From: Prorocentrum cordatum
Taxonomy: Eukaryota > Sar > Dinophyceae > Prorocentrales > Prorocentraceae
Direction: 5' to 3'
Length of the DNA: 64,000 bases
NCBI GenBank assembly: GCA_963575745.1
Contig: CAUYUJ010016707.1
Span: 24,048 to 88,047 of the forward strand
In this document: positions 52,893-63,985 of the stretch, piece by piece
Numbering within the stretch: the stretch's first letter is position 1
How the letters are laid out: each line of letters opens with the position of its first letter
Program-made: the position numbers and the translations under genes
The notes under the pieces: generated by a model
Seen by the model: the letters and a program-made list of their open reading frames with translations, nothing else
The model's database searches: none
What the model was told of the DNA's origin: nothing

Positions 52893-52922
52893 GATTGTTG
52901 TTGTTGTTGTTGTTGTTGTTGT
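52893..52922. repeat. (TTG)n
   Basis: A TTG run at the far end of repeat R unit 2, like the one that opens unit 1. Confidence 0.9.
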
Positions 52923-52954
52923 GTATTGCTTATTGTTTACTATTGTCCTCGTCC

Positions 52955-53265
52955 CACCCGCGACCCGCCCCGCGACCCACCCGCGACCCACCCCGCGACC
53001 CGCCACGCAACCCACCCGCGACCCCCCCGGCGACCCACCCGCGACCCACCCCGCGACCCACCCGCGACCCACCCGCGACCCACCCGCGACCCACCGCGAC
53101 CCCCGCGACCCCCCCCGCGACCCACCCGACCCCCCGGCACCCGCGACACACCAGCGACCCACCCGCGATCCACCCGCGACCCACCCTGCGACCCACCCGC
53201 GACCCACCGCGACCCACCCGCGCCCACCCGCGAGCCACCCGCGACCCACCCCGCGACCCACCCAA
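52955..53265. repeat. (CGACCCACC)n minisatellite
   Basis: 9-10 bp units of CGACCCACCC. The Arg/Gly/Trp and Pro/Thr frames across it are artefacts. Confidence 0.95.
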
Positions 53266-53842
53266 ATTTTTCGGCGCCTGCGGCGGGTTTCTTTTGCATT
53301 GGTTCCAAGTGGAGAACCTGCGACCCACCGGCGACCCACCCGCGACCCACCGCGACCCACCCGCGACCCACCCGCGACCCACCCCGCGACCCACCCAAAA
53401 TTTTCGGCGCCTGCGGCGGGCTTTTTTTGCATTCGTTCCAGGTGGAGAACCTGCGACCCACCTGCGACCCAAACCGCGTTCAGTGTACAAACCAAAAATT
53501 TCGGCGCCTGCGGCGGGCTGTTTTTGAATTCCTTCCAGGTGGAGGTGGAGCGCCCGCGACCCACCCGCGACCCAAGCTATGTTCACTGAACAAGTCAAAA
53601 CTTCGGCACCACCGGCGTGTTTCTTTTGCATTCGTTCCAGGTGGAGAACCTGCGACCCAAACCGCGTTCAGTGTACAAATCAAAATGTTCGGCGCCTGCG
53701 GCGGGCTGTTTTGGAATAGATTCCAGGTGGAGGTGGAGAGCCCGCGACCCACCCGCGACCCAAACTACGTTCACTGAACAAGCCAAACATTTGGCGCCTG
53801 CGGCGGGCTGTTTTTGCATTCGTTCCAGGTGGCCCACCAGCG
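53266..53842 (+). repeat. ~85-135 bp tandem repeat (TTCGGCGCCTGCGGCGGGC), six copies
   Basis: The block TTCGGCGCCTGCGGCGGGCT, then TTTTTGCATTCGTTCCAGGT, recurs near 53270, 53404, 53501, 53602, 53690 and 53790, separated by CGACCC units of varying number. Confidence 0.9.
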
Positions 53843-53844
53843 AC

Positions 53845-54074
53845 CCCCCCCGCGCTGAACTTGTCAGAGCTCGACGACGACGATGAGCACGAGGACGAGG
53901 ACGCGGAGAAGGAGGAGGAGGAGGAGGAGGAGGGCGCCATCGACAGGGAAGGTGAGGGTCACGAGGTCCGCTGGCTCGACGCCCGCGTCGCCCGCGCCCG
54001 CCCCCTCACTCTTATCCGCAATTGCGGGGCGCTGCGTAAACATTATTCGCGTTGCCGCGTGCCTCCCGCGGATT

Positions 54075-54116
<42 letters not shown>

Positions 54117-54550
54117 GGGTCGGTCAGGCCGCTCCTTCCTACGGTCGGGAACGTTTGCCTGGCAGCTCGGACGGGCGGCCCCCGCGGCACGCCACGCCTT
54201 GCGAGCTGATGGCGAGTCGCTCCGCTCCGCGGGGCAGGGGGATGGGAAAAGCTCGGGACGTTGATGCCTGGGGACTGGGACGTGGTCGACGTGTGGCTCC
54301 GAAGCGTGGTGGGACAGACCTGGCGGCGCGACACGCTAAGCAGAAACTGCTGGCTGTAACACTGGCGTCGGTCGGCATGCATGCAAAACCCGTTGCCCTC
54401 ACGAGGGAAAGTTCTGCGGCAACTCATGGGATCCTCCCATGCCATCTTGCAGACTCTTGCGGATCGACGACGATCGACGCTACCTCGACGCTGATCGACG
54501 CTATAGCGAGGCTAATTACCCCATCGACTGCCAGCCGCTGATCGACGCTA
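53845..54550. other. Unannotated stretch with GAC/GAG and (GTC)n runs
   Basis: A GAGGAC/GGA run at 53878-53935 and GTC triplets at 54077-54115. Between and after them I see no supported gene. A TCGACGCTA motif repeats around 54475-54550. Confidence 0.5.
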
Positions 54551-54665
54551 GCGCGCTCTAAAGATGGAGTTGCCAAGGTATACAAGACTCCCATGCTTTG
54601 CTGCCGAGGAACGGGATTCTGGACTCTGGGGCTCTCTCCTGGCACCATGCGATGCCTGGATTCAT

Positions 54666-54812
54666 CCAGATCCACCGCCTGGGAACCGACGTCCTGATGC
54701 CCCAGCGGGCGGTGGATCTAGATACGTTTCGGCCCCCGGGGGCCCGAATATGTCCATATCCACCGCCTGCCGAGGCTCCGAAAACTGACCCTCCAGGCGG
54801 TAGATATGGATA
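54666..54812. repeat. Two successive hairpins sharing ATCCACCGCC
   Basis: ATCCACCGCCTGG (about 54667) pairs with GGGCGGTGGAT (about 54708), and CATATCCACCGCCTG (about 54756) with CAGGCGGTAGATATGG (about 54795). It is a small foldback unit duplicated in tandem. Confidence 0.75.
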
Positions 54813-54814
54813 AA

Positions 54815-55500
54815 TTCCCGCCTCGGACACCAGCCTTGTGCTCCATCGCGAGTCATCTTGTTGACGGCCCCGGTGCCCGCGCAGGGCCCGGTGCCCGAAC
54901 AATAGAGAGAACCTCCAGGACTGGTTTTCTCGGGGCCTGTTTCCCAGCGGCGCGCCGAGGGGGGGATGGGCTGGGCGCAGGCCTTCTCTCGACGAGAGCG
55001 TTCCACTACTCGCAAAGAAACTACTCGCAAATAGCCTGGATTCAGGGCCTGGATCCCCCGCGGGGGATCTACGATAAATTACATCAAAGCAGACATGTGT
55101 TTCTCGGACGTTTGCGAGTAGGCACTTTGCGAGTAGTGCAACGCGCTCGGCGATTCTCAGAAGGCGGCAGGGCTTCTCAGAAGCCCTCCGGCATTCGGAG
55201 CAGGCCCCCGTGGCTGCGGAGGAGGCTTCGGACGTTTCTCCGAGAAGGGCGCAGGCCTTCTGGCGCTGCAGAAGACCGGGCCGCCCCCCTCTGCCTTTCC
55301 CCCCCAGGCGCGAGGCCGAGTTGGATTCAGCGAGCCCGTTCTCAGCCTGGACAGGAACTGCTGTCGCTCTGTGTGCCCCTTCGCGCCGTGCCCAGTTCAA
55401 ACCGGAGCGGCATTGCCACAGCCACCCTCTTCAACGTTGCCGCGACGCACCGTCCTTCGCGGGGCTGCTCAACGCCAACAGGGAAAAGGTAATGGCGTCC
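54815..55500. other. No recognisable gene
   Basis: GC-rich sequence. A CTACTCGCAAAG-like motif occurs in direct and inverted form near 55004, 55018 and 55105-55136. No protein motif is visible in any frame. Confidence 0.45.
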
Positions 55501-55504
55501 CGGA

Positions 55505-55830
55505 GCCCCAGAAAGCGCCAAGACGCGCCAAGAGTGGCCTAAGAGGCCCCCAAGAAGGTCCAAGCGTGCCCAAGAGGCCCCCAAGAAGGCCCCGAGACAG
55601 CCCAAGAGGGCCCCAAGACGGCCCAAGAGAACCTCAAGACAGCCCAAAAATGCACCAAAAGGGCCCCAAGCAGGCCCAAGAAGAGGACTACGAACCGACA
55701 TTCCGAGCTTCCCGCCCCAAGAAGCCCCCAAGAGTCCCTCATGGGGCCCGAAGAGGCCCCCCAGAGACCCCCAAGAGGCCCAACAGAGGCCCCAACGGGC
55801 CCGAAGAACTTCCAAGAGGCATTTCAACCA
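55505..55830 (+). repeat. CCCAAGAGG minisatellite, locus 2
   Basis: The same AAGAGGCCCCCAAGA and GACGGCCCAAGAG units as at 23510-24035, in the same orientation. Confidence 0.85.
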
Positions 55831-55959
55831 CAACCCCAGCACGGTGGCGGGAGGGGCCGCAGGCCACCAGGCTCCCTGTCTGTCTCTGCTACGACTCCCT
55901 CGGCCCACATGGGGAACATCTCCTTCGCCTTCTCCTGCTCCCTTCCACCTTAATCCCCC

Positions 55960-56025
55960 CCCTCCTCCTCCTCCTCCTCCTCCTCCTCCTCCTCCTCCTC
56001 CTCGTATTCGTCGTCGTCGTCTTCA
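55960..56025. repeat. (CTC)n then (GTC)n
   Basis: About 13 CTC triplets followed by TCGTCGTCGTC. Confidence 0.95.
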
Positions 56026-56046
56026 GGGTCGGCGGCACCCGCCGTA

Positions 56047-56180
56047 AGGCATTCGCAATATCGGCCCCCAGAAATCCCGACCCTTTCCCTGGGACCGGCT
56101 TTTCACCCGTACGTAGTCGTTTTGTTGACGGTCCCTGGGGCCCACCGAGAGCATCTAGAGATCGCAAGCAGCGAACAATG
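56047..56180 (-). repeat. Introner-like repeat, partial copy
   Basis: On the - strand it has GGTCCCAGGGAAAGGGTCGG and GATTTCTGGGGGCCGATATT as in other copies, but neither GT start nor AG end is clear. Confidence 0.5.
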
Positions 56181-56189
56181 GATCGTAGT

Positions 56190-56632
56190 GATCAGGACCC
56201 GCCTGCTTCTGAGGGGCAACGACAGGGTGGGACGGGCATAGGGGGGGACACATCGACCTGGAATCGGCGACGCATCGCCGATAGATCAGCGATAGGCCCC
56301 CGAAACGATTCCGCACGGCCCTGGGCGAGGAGGGTGATCGGGCCTCTATCGGCGATGAATGGGCGTTTCAGGGTCGATGCATCCACCCCCCATGCCTATC
56401 CCCCCCTATCTCGGGTCGGGCGAAAGGGGGGGATAGCAAAGGGGGGGTTTGAGAATCAGCTCACGTAGCTGATCTTCCCGGCGCCGGAGGCGGCTATGTT
56501 TCGAGGAATGGGCCCCTTGGTAAGGCCGAAACCAGCTGCATGCAGCAAATTTCGTAACCCCCCCTTTCCCAATCCCCCCCTTTCGCCCGACCCGACTATC
56601 GTGGCCCCTGAGATCAGGACCCGCCTGCTTCC
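56190..56632. repeat. Repeat G copy 3 plus ~39-bp inverted repeat
   Basis: Repeat G (56243-56400) has ACATCGACCTGGAATCGGCG. A 39-bp arm at about 56413-56450 (CGGGTCGGGCGAAAGGGGGG) is inverted at about 56554-56592 with few mismatches. GATCAGGACCCGCCTGCTTC is present as a direct repeat at both edges (about 56191 and 56612), so the block may be one composite element. Confidence 0.7.
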
Positions 56633-57011
56633 TTCGGCTACACGTAACAGAATGACCCTGTGCAAGAGTGGCCTCTGGTGCGTGACTTTCTTGGGGTCGC
56701 AGGGAGGCCGAAGCAGAGCGCGCAGGCCGCCTACAGGAGGATTTGGGACGAATGCCCCCCGAATGCCCCCAAACTGCTCAAAATGGTCCAAACATCGTCC
56801 CATACTATTTCTTAAACTATTTTTGTAGAGGGACACGCCCGACTTAGCCTTAGTTAGCGAACGTTACGACTTCACAAGAACCTATCGCATCGCATCCGGC
56901 CATCTGGAGAGAACAGTGTGCCCGCACCAAAGGTCACTCCGGCGAAAGAACATTATTTTTACGTCGCAGCGCGGCAGAGGCAATGCGCACGCGCGCTGGC
57001 GAAAGAACACT

Positions 57012-57172
57012 CTAACCCAGACATGCGACGCCCTGATTGTTTCATTGCGCTGTCCCCGGAAATTCCCACCCTTTCCCCAGGACCAGTTTTTCGCCCTGCG
57101 GTCCCGAAGCCCAGCGAGGGCCTCCAGATGCCGAAAACGGCAAAGAACCTCCACCTTGAGTTTTGTTACGAC
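57012..57172 (-). repeat. Introner-like repeat, copy 5
   Basis: 161 bp on the - strand: starts GTCGTAACAAAACTC and ends GCATGTCTGGGTTAG, with GTTTTCGGC, GGAGGCCCTCGCTGGGC and GGGGAAAGGGTGGGAATTTC inside. Confidence 0.7.
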
Positions 57173-57412
57173 GCGGTCAGGCCTGGGAGGGTCACTCTGG
57201 CGAAAGACCGCCCTTACTTAATTGCACGTCGGTCGGAAGAAGTCGGTCGGTAAAAACATGAAGTGGGAAGGCGGATCAAGTAGATTGGGTTCAGCCCCCC
57301 CCAGAGAATAACAAAACACAGCTGAAGCATACCGATTATTGAAATAGGAAGGCGCTGCTGGGAGTCCAAACGTACAGACTTCCAACGACCGGCGGGTATT
57401 TACACGTGTAGT

Positions 57413-57565
57413 TGGAGGCCTGGACATGGGTAGGATGATCTTAGATTTCGGTGTTGGTGGTACAAATTCGGCCACGTTCGAAGGTTACCACCATCAGCGG
57501 GATCGGGGGCATTTTGCCTCGGTTAAGGCACACCGCCGACCTTGGTGTTAGTGTCAACCTCTAGG
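57413..57565 (+). repeat. Dispersed repeat H, copy 2
   Basis: Same block order as 28546-28740; opens with TTGGAGGCCTGGACATG and closes near a second AGGCCTCC. Confidence 0.75.
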
Positions 57566-57599
57566 CCTCCGATGTAGCCGATTCATGGCTCAACGCCCT

Positions 57600-57980
57600 C
57601 TAACGGGGACTCCGCTGACGGGCACTTTGGCCACTGACCAGGCGGACCCAACCCTCCCCGATGTGGGCAACGCTGCAGTGCCAGAACGAAACCCTACAGT
57701 GGCAACTTTCGGCAAATGTCCAAAAGTACCCGTCAGTGAATACCCCTACGGTGCCGCCGAATGGCGAGCCCGCGCCACTCGCCGGCCGCCGGCGCCGCCG
57801 GCACGCGCGCAGCGCAGCTCCTGCGCGGCGCCCCGCCTCGGGCCAGCAGCCAGCGGCCCTGGCCCAAAGCGCCATGGCGCCCTGGCGCGCGGCCCGCGCC
57901 GGCGGACGCCCGTCCTCCAGGAGGGCACAGCGAGACAAAGCGAGTACGAGGGTCCAATCGGGCACGGAGAAGTCGAGCAT
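57600..57980 (-). CDS. Hypothetical 126-residue frame, weak
   Basis: A - strand frame with an ATG (MLDFSVPDWTLVLALSRCAL) and a Trp/Cys/His-containing C-terminus (DGYFWTFAESCHCRVSFWHC). The middle is Arg/Ala-rich low complexity. The ends look protein-like but no family is recognised, and + strand frames are open as well. Confidence 0.18.
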   Translation of the reverse strand: MLDFSVPDWTLVLALSRCALLEDGRPPARAARQGAMALWARAAGCWPEAGRRAGAALRACRRRRRPASGAGSPFGGTVGVFTDGYFWTFAESCHCRVSFWHCSVAHIGEGWVRLVSGQSARQRSPR

Positions 57981-58204
57981 CTTCTGAATGTCTGGGCGTC
58001 CCGAACACCGCGGCCTTCTCAGAGCGCGCGGGAACGCTCTGGGAGCGTTCCGGCAGGCTCTGGAGCGGACTCATCCTCGCCCCGGCCCCGTCCGACAGAG
58101 GCGGTCCGCACGCGCGCTCGTGCGGTCCAGGCGACGGGAAGCGCAGAGGAACCGGCGGCGGGAGGAGGACCAGGACATGCGGAAGCGGCCGCGGGGCGGC
58201 CGCT

Positions 58205-58320
58205 TCCGCGGAGGAGGAGGAAGAGGAGGAGGAGGAGGACGAGGAGGAGGAGGAGGAGGAGGAGGATGAGGAGGAGGAGGAGGAGGAGGGAGGAGGTATG
58301 GTATGGTATGGGTTTGCGCT
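58205..58320. repeat. (GAG)n then (TATGG)n
   Basis: GAG triplets to about 58296 and three TATGG units, immediately beyond the 3' end of LINE C. Confidence 0.95.
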
Positions 58321-58342
58321 AAACGCGGGGTCGAGCCCTAAA

Positions 58343-59719
58343 TCAGAATGGCTCGGCGTCGGACTCGCCCTCATCGGGGCTGTCCGCGCTCCGCTGCAGG
58401 GCCGATCGGCCGAGGTCTCGGACTAGTTCGAGCTCCCCCTCCCACAGCCCAAACGCCCTCAGAACCTCGGCCCGCCCCCCAAGATCAGCCCTTCCCCATC
58501 CGCCGCTAGCCCCGACGCTTGGGGCCGAGGGCTGCGGCTCTGGGGGCAGGCTCGGCTCGGCCTCGGCTAGGCTCGAGCGGGTCGCTGGCTGCACTCCGTG
58601 CGGCCTCCCGACCCTCAAAAAGCGCACATTGGCGCGGTACGAGGGGAATTCTCCTTTCTTGATCCTTCGCAGCTGGTCCACACCACCAGCTTTGGCCTTC
58701 TCGGGGCACCACCCCGAGAGACCCGTAGTTAGCTTGCCGTCCGAGGCTACCGTGCCACAGCGGCAGCAGAAGACGACCGAGGAAACGTGGGCGGTGCGGC
58801 TGAGCACGTCTGCCTCCAGCAGGTTGTGGCCTCGCCACCAAAAACTGGCGTCGACATACTCTTCCCACCCGTCGCCCACCCCGTAGCCAACGAGCGACGA
58901 CGACCCCGCTTCCCCACCACTGCTGCTAGCCTGGGGCACAGGCTCGGGGTCCTCTGGGGCCTCAGGGTCTTCCACGGCAGCGGAGCCCCGAGACTTCCAG
59001 TACGCTTCCATCAAGTCCTCATGGTCCTGGCCATCGGACTCAACGTGCACACAAGCCGCCCATCGGGCGGATTCTTGGGCTAAAAACTTAAAGCCTTGCC
59101 ACAACTGATACTGCTCCACACCCACGCCGTGCTCCGCAGCACCTAGCTTAGCAAACCTGTCGGCGTGGGCGTTCCCTCTGAACTCCCACTCCGTGGTAGC
59201 ACCCGCATCTACCTGGGCCCTGGTGCAATGGGCCTTGGTTTTAAAAACTTGGAAGTCCCCTTCCGAGAACGCTCCCCAGAACGGACTCCAGAGCTGGGCC
59301 CGACCACAACTGCTTTGGGATCCCGCGCTTTCGCCGCCACGGAGAGTCCCAACAGTGCCTGCACAGTCTATAAAGACATCGGAGGGCGCCATAGCACACA
59401 CACGCAGCATCGAGACGGCATAATCCTCCGCGTCTCTAGAGCTCTGCTTAGGACACACACTGCGTGGGACGGGCCCGTAGGCCGCCGAAACTAAATTTCC
59501 AAACCTATCTACCTGCACAATGGCCCAGCCCGCTCGGGCCAAAAACTGAGCCGAAGCCCATAGGGCCGAACCGTCTAAGAACAGCGTGCCACTCAGGAGC
59601 CCTGACTCAGGTCTGTTGTACCACAAGATGGTCTCTTGGGCCTCGGTCGGGACTGGGAAGACCAACTCTGGCGACGGGAACAGGCCTCTCGCAAACCTCC
59701 CCCCTCGTCGTACCCCCAT
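58343..59719 (-). pseudogene. LINE C ORF2, RNase H and C-terminal Cys/His module
   Basis: RNase H motifs: FLDGSAL, DAEDYAVSM, FIDCAGTVG, KTKAHCT and GNAHADRFAK. Downstream comes a linker, WWRGHNLLEADVLS, and the module AHVSSVVFCCRCGTVAS with LSGWC and LRRIKKGEFP. That His, CxxCG, Cys, L-x-x-I-x-x-G-x-x-P pattern matches the ends of LINEs A and B. The frame ends at a TGA at 58343. It is separated from the RT part by a frameshift where the two frames overlap (59593-59719). Confidence 0.8.
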
Positions 59720-61915
59720 TCGCGGACCCTGCGAGCCCTCGTCCTGTGGAAGTCGTCAACCCATTCACGCCTGAGCCCCGCATACTTCGGGCACTCGTAG
59801 GCCCTGTGCCACAAGGACCCTTCAGGATCACCACATACACAACACCTCGCTGAGCCGACAAGTCCATGGTGGTGGAGCCGACTTTGTGGCCAGTGTCCCC
59901 CAGAAATCAAAGATCTCAACGTCCTCTGAAACCTCTTCGTCCAGGATCCCTTGGTCCGATGCAGGGGCCCCTCAAGTCCTGCCCAAAATATCGGCATATT
60001 CCACCTGGCTTTGGGCCCACGACAAAATAGAGCTTGCCGATCAGAAGCTCGCCTGGCGCCTGCAACTGCTAGCTCCTGAACGAGCGCTGGAGGTAACGCT
60101 CGAAGGTAAAGCGCTTCCTGCCGATCCGTGACCATGCACGCACCTGACCGCAAACTCCAGCCTATTCTGCGGAGACTGAGAACGGCTACTTCAGCTGGGG
60201 CTGCTGCTAACCTCCAAGGTGTTTGAACTCCTTCGAGACGGCCCAGGGCTCCTTCCAGACACCGTTCCAGGACAGGAAGCTTCGGAAACGACTCCCAGAC
60301 CGCAGTCGCCCATTGGAACACAACCATCCCGACGTTCAACAGCAGCGGGTCCACTCGGACCCCTTCAGCATAGCTCTGGAGACGGAGCCCGACCGTGGAG
60401 CCCTTGGGGACCTTCCCGAGACTTCCAGCAGCTCCCAATCGAAGACGATGCAGTTGGGTCGAGGGAATCCCCATGATACTGGACCCCCATAGAGCCGACG
60501 CTGTAGGGCCTCCACGTTGAATGAACACCGTGTTGGCCCCCGCCTCGCTGAGCTTCTTAATCTTAGCCGTCATCCCTCTGGCCTTGTCCCACCTGTCCCG
60601 AGTGATCTGAACCCTCCGAAGGGACCCCATCACCGCGTCGGTGCCGAGGTTCCTTGCATGATCTACCTTGCTTTCCTTCGGAAGGTCCCACAGGGGCTGC
60701 AAGGCATCATCCAAATTCAAGTCGCTTGTCATGTACTTCGACTTATCCGAGACGGGGAGTTCGAGCTCCGAGAAACTGGACAACAGGGACTGCGCACCTG
60801 AGGCGAGCTGCGGTGCAATGAGCTGCTGCGGCCCAACAATCTGCAACGCGATGTCGTCTATCACGTTTCTGATGCACAACTGTGGCCGGCCAGACTGCGC
60901 GGCCGCAAGCGGCGATAACAAAAGTAACTTCGTAAGCGTGGTAGCTGCTGAGCACCCTGCAATCACTGCCCCATTACCTTGCACCTTCCTAGACACCGCC
61001 CCTCCATAGTGCAGCATCCTATCCCCAGCATAAATCACACACAGCCCTCGCAGTAGCTTCAAATTGAAACCATGCTGGCACGCCGCACGATACAAGTCCA
61101 TATGGTCGATGTGTTCATAGATTAAGGTCCAGAAGCACCGTCGCCGCCGAGGTCCCTAGGACTTTCCCGAAGTGGGCCAGCATGTTATGGACCCATCCTG
61201 CTCTCTCGCAGGTCGACGTGGCCCCGACGCCCCAGAAGAAGGCCTGCTCGTGGGCCTGTTCCCAGGCACGGCAGATGTTTTGACGGCACTTCGACCAAAT
61301 CTTGGTGAACATGCACAATAATCCTATCGGGCGTACTCCACCATCTGGCTTATCAAGGAAGATGTCATTCGCCAAAAACTCTGCAATCGCACAAGGTCGA
61401 TCTTCGAACGAGTGAAGGACATCAACAACACGCAACTGATATTCCTCTGGAAGAAACAAGATCTCGCGGGGATGGAAGGAGTCCCACCCAAGACCAGCCC
61501 CTTCCCCATACGAGTTACACACACGCCTCAACTGCTCCAATGATATGGGTGGCAATTCATGTCCCAACACATCCCAATGAGCTGGGTGATTTTCGCTGAG
61601 CCTGCCTTCTTTGTGCCAAAGGGGAAGCCATTGATCGAGAAGCTGGAGGAGCGCAAGCTCACTGTTGACTGGCAAGCGGCCATGGTCGTCTACGACACTG
61701 AACGGGACCGTCCTGTCTGCGCGAGAGACCCTGGAATAAGCATGAGCTGCCTTCCCTCCCCGCTGCACTGACGACTTTGCCCGCTCCTTCCACTCCGACA
61801 GGGACTCCTTGGCGTCCGACTTGCGCAGGCCTTCTACATACTCTCGTAACTGCCCGAACAGCCCTTCTAACTCCTCTCTGAGCCCCATGGATATCCCTTC
61901 CACCAGGCTGATCAA
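59593..61915 (-). pseudogene. LINE C ORF2, reverse transcriptase and CCHC knuckle
   Basis: The frame 61915-61115 holds FLDKPDGGVRPIGLL, the palm entry LFGVGATSTCERAGW-like segment and the start of box A (TVLLDLNL). A frameshift near 61110 moves coding to 61101-59593, with the rest of box A (MDLYRAAC), box B (NGAVIAGCSAATT) and box C VIDD (about 60850-60862). A CCHC knuckle, CCVCGDPEGSLWHRAYEC, follows. The polymerase boxes are otherwise intact, so this copy was broken by small indels rather than by loss of active-site residues. Confidence 0.83.
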
Positions 61916-61958
61916 AAAGCGACATTCGCGCCTTCGTCTGGCGCCTCCAGCGCCGAGA

Positions 61959-63863
61959 TCATCCCGAACAGGGCGGCACGCCTTCGTGAAAAAGACCGCG
62001 TGCTCTGGCTCCTAGCATATCTTGGCCAACTGCAGCTGCACGACGAGCCAGCGCCTCGAAGGACATCCAACTGGTGGTCCGCTTTGAATATCTCCTCCTA
62101 GACTCTCGGTCCCAAACCGTCTCGAGGGGGATCTTTGTGACCTTAGGGCCCCCAGCTCTTCCGCACATCCTGGCAGCGCTAGCACTGTCTAGGTCGTGGA
62201 ACTGCATGAGCCAGCCCTCAGCCTGGGTAAACCATTCCCTGACCATGGACCCCAAACAGTGCGAGCCACCTCCGACTTCCCAAGACCACGTGCTTTCAGT
62301 AGGGAGCCTCCGAGGACCCACAAGCTTGTCCAGGGGGAACTGCACATATCTAACCTGCTTCGGGACGACCGTCGACGGGGCCAGGTTCTTGACGACGATA
62401 CCCACAGGCATATGAGGCCACGAAGGGGCCGCTGGGAACGCCAGGACCTCCTTGACGCAGTGCCCTAAACACCTGGACCCCACGAAGAAATCGATCTCCC
62501 GCTCATCCTTCCTGTCGACCTCCTCCTCAGGCCCCGAACTGGTTCCTGGAGCGGGCCCTGCTCTACACGTAGCGCAGCCCGTCGTAAACATGCAGCCCCC
62601 AACCTTGGACACCCATTCCGATGCTTCCAGCTCTTCAGGAGTAAGGTTCCAATCACCTTGCACAATCCAGAGGCATGTTAGGGACTTGATGTACTCGCCA
62701 AGAGTGTTCAACAACTCAACATTGTCCCCTGTTACGCCAATGCTGGTGTAGAGGTAGACCGAGAAAACCATCAACCCACCTGGAAGTCCTACGTTGATGT
62801 GCCTGCTTGCCACGCGCGACTTGAAAGATTCCAACTCGGGTGGCCGTGGCACACTGGAAGACGCCAGGGAGCTGGCCACTGCCAAGCCTACTCCTGCCGA
62901 GGACTGCGTCGGACCTGCTCCCGTGGACGCTGCTGGTCCTAGAGAAAACGCGAAGGAGCGGCGATCACCCCAGCCGTAGGCGGAGTCCAACTTACCCTTC
63001 TCCTTCAACCGAGTCTCTTGTACACAGATCACATGCGGCTTGACTGGTTCGCCTGAAGCCGACACCACGCCGAAGAGGTTCGCTTCCTGGTCCTTACACC
63101 AGTCTACCACATTGGTGAACGAGTCCCACGTGTTCGCGTTCACACCAAAAATGATCAGATCGCTGACGATCGTGACCGGGTGGCCGACTCCACGAGCCGC
63201 GCCGTCCTGACCTAGTTTTCCCTTTCCGCGTCCGTCGCCAGGTGGGGAGGAGAGATGGTGCAGCCCTTTCCGCACAGAAGGTGTGTCTCCTGGAACACCG
63301 TCAGGGCTAGCTTGACGCCCAGCAGCTCCTGCCGCAGGTGGAAGCAGACCGCCACCTCCTTCCATGAAATCGCCCAGGCCTCCATCGAGAACACAAGGCC
63401 CATCACTTCCAGATGCGACGCAAGCCTGCAAATCACCATGTCCATGAACAGGTGGGGAGGAGAGGTGGTGCGGGCCTTTCCGCACTGTAGGTGCGCCACC
63501 AGCCGTCCTGGTACCACCACCCGACGCGGTACCCGAAGCCGAGGGAGCCGCCGACCCCGAGGTGGTACCCGTAGGAGCTGTGGACTCGCGGGGATAGCCC
63601 CCAGCCCCGTTGCGACCGAGGGGTCCCACCTCGCGCGACAGAACAGAAAGTGATGCCGTCGGGGTCGAGGTCGACCCAGAAGAAGATGTCCCTGGCCCTG
63701 ACCCTCTTCGAGGGTCCTCGACCCGAGGGGGGGCAGCTTCGCGAGACCGTCCGTCTCTGTCCGAAGCTTCGTGGCCCAGGCGAGGCCACTGCCGTGGGTC
63801 CAGACCGACCCCGTCGAACTGGCGGAACAGCCCCGTGTCGAAGACAAGGTCGTCCCTCAGCAC
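61959..63863 (-). pseudogene. LINE C endonuclease and upstream region
   Basis: The downstream half is an APE-type endonuclease: FGVNANTWD (Asn), CVQETRL (Glu), QGDWNLTPEEL, IDFFVGS and WPHMPV. The upstream half in this frame is Pro/Ser/Gly-rich and holds a duplicated segment (HHLSSPPVHGHG and HHLSSPPGDGRG). Another frame (63433-63789) looks more natural there, with DIFFWVDLDPDG and GWWYQDGWWRTY, so ORF1 probably lies in that frame and has been shifted. The frame ends at 61959 and RT coding continues after a frameshift near 61930. Confidence 0.75.
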
Positions 63864-63904
63864 TGGGACTGCGTAGCCCGTCGCCTGCTCCCAGTCGAAA
63901 TCGA

Positions 63905-63985
63905 TGGAGGGGGGAGGAGGGGGAGGAGGAGGGAGGAGGAGGAGGAGGGAGGAGGAGGAGGGGGAGGGGAGGGGAGGGCGCTCAC
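63905..63985. repeat. (GGA)n microsatellite
   Basis: GGAGGG and GGA units upstream of LINE C, close to the window end. Confidence 0.95.

Larger units (their letters stand above)
51380..52895 (+). repeat. Dispersed repeat R, remainder of unit 2
   Basis: Continues the unit broken at 44224: TGTTGGGCCCCCTGGTGC matches 43450 onward. The end (TAGCCACGGTCGTCCGCA, about 52699, to GGCACTGGTAAGAAC) matches 43997-44175. Relative to unit 1 it holds extra sequence at about 51890-52690, including two ~85-bp copies with GGTTGCGCCATAGGTTGCGCC near 52135 and 52195. Confidence 0.8.
58343..63863 (-). mobile_element. LINE C, same family as A and B, frameshifted
   Basis: About 5.5 kb on the - strand with endonuclease, RT, CCHC knuckle, RNase H and a Cys/His module in the order seen in A and B. 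The coding parts lie in four frames (63863-61959, 61915-61115, 61101-59593, 59719-58343), so it is inactive. No SL is found at the 5' side within the window and no poly(A) or TSD can be recognised, because purine GGA arrays lie on both sides. The 5' end may be truncated. Confidence 0.85.

Noticed and set aside
57560-57600. GTAGCC...TGGCTCAA resembling a degraded spliced leader
   Set aside because: It needs several insertions to align and is not next to an element end or TSD.
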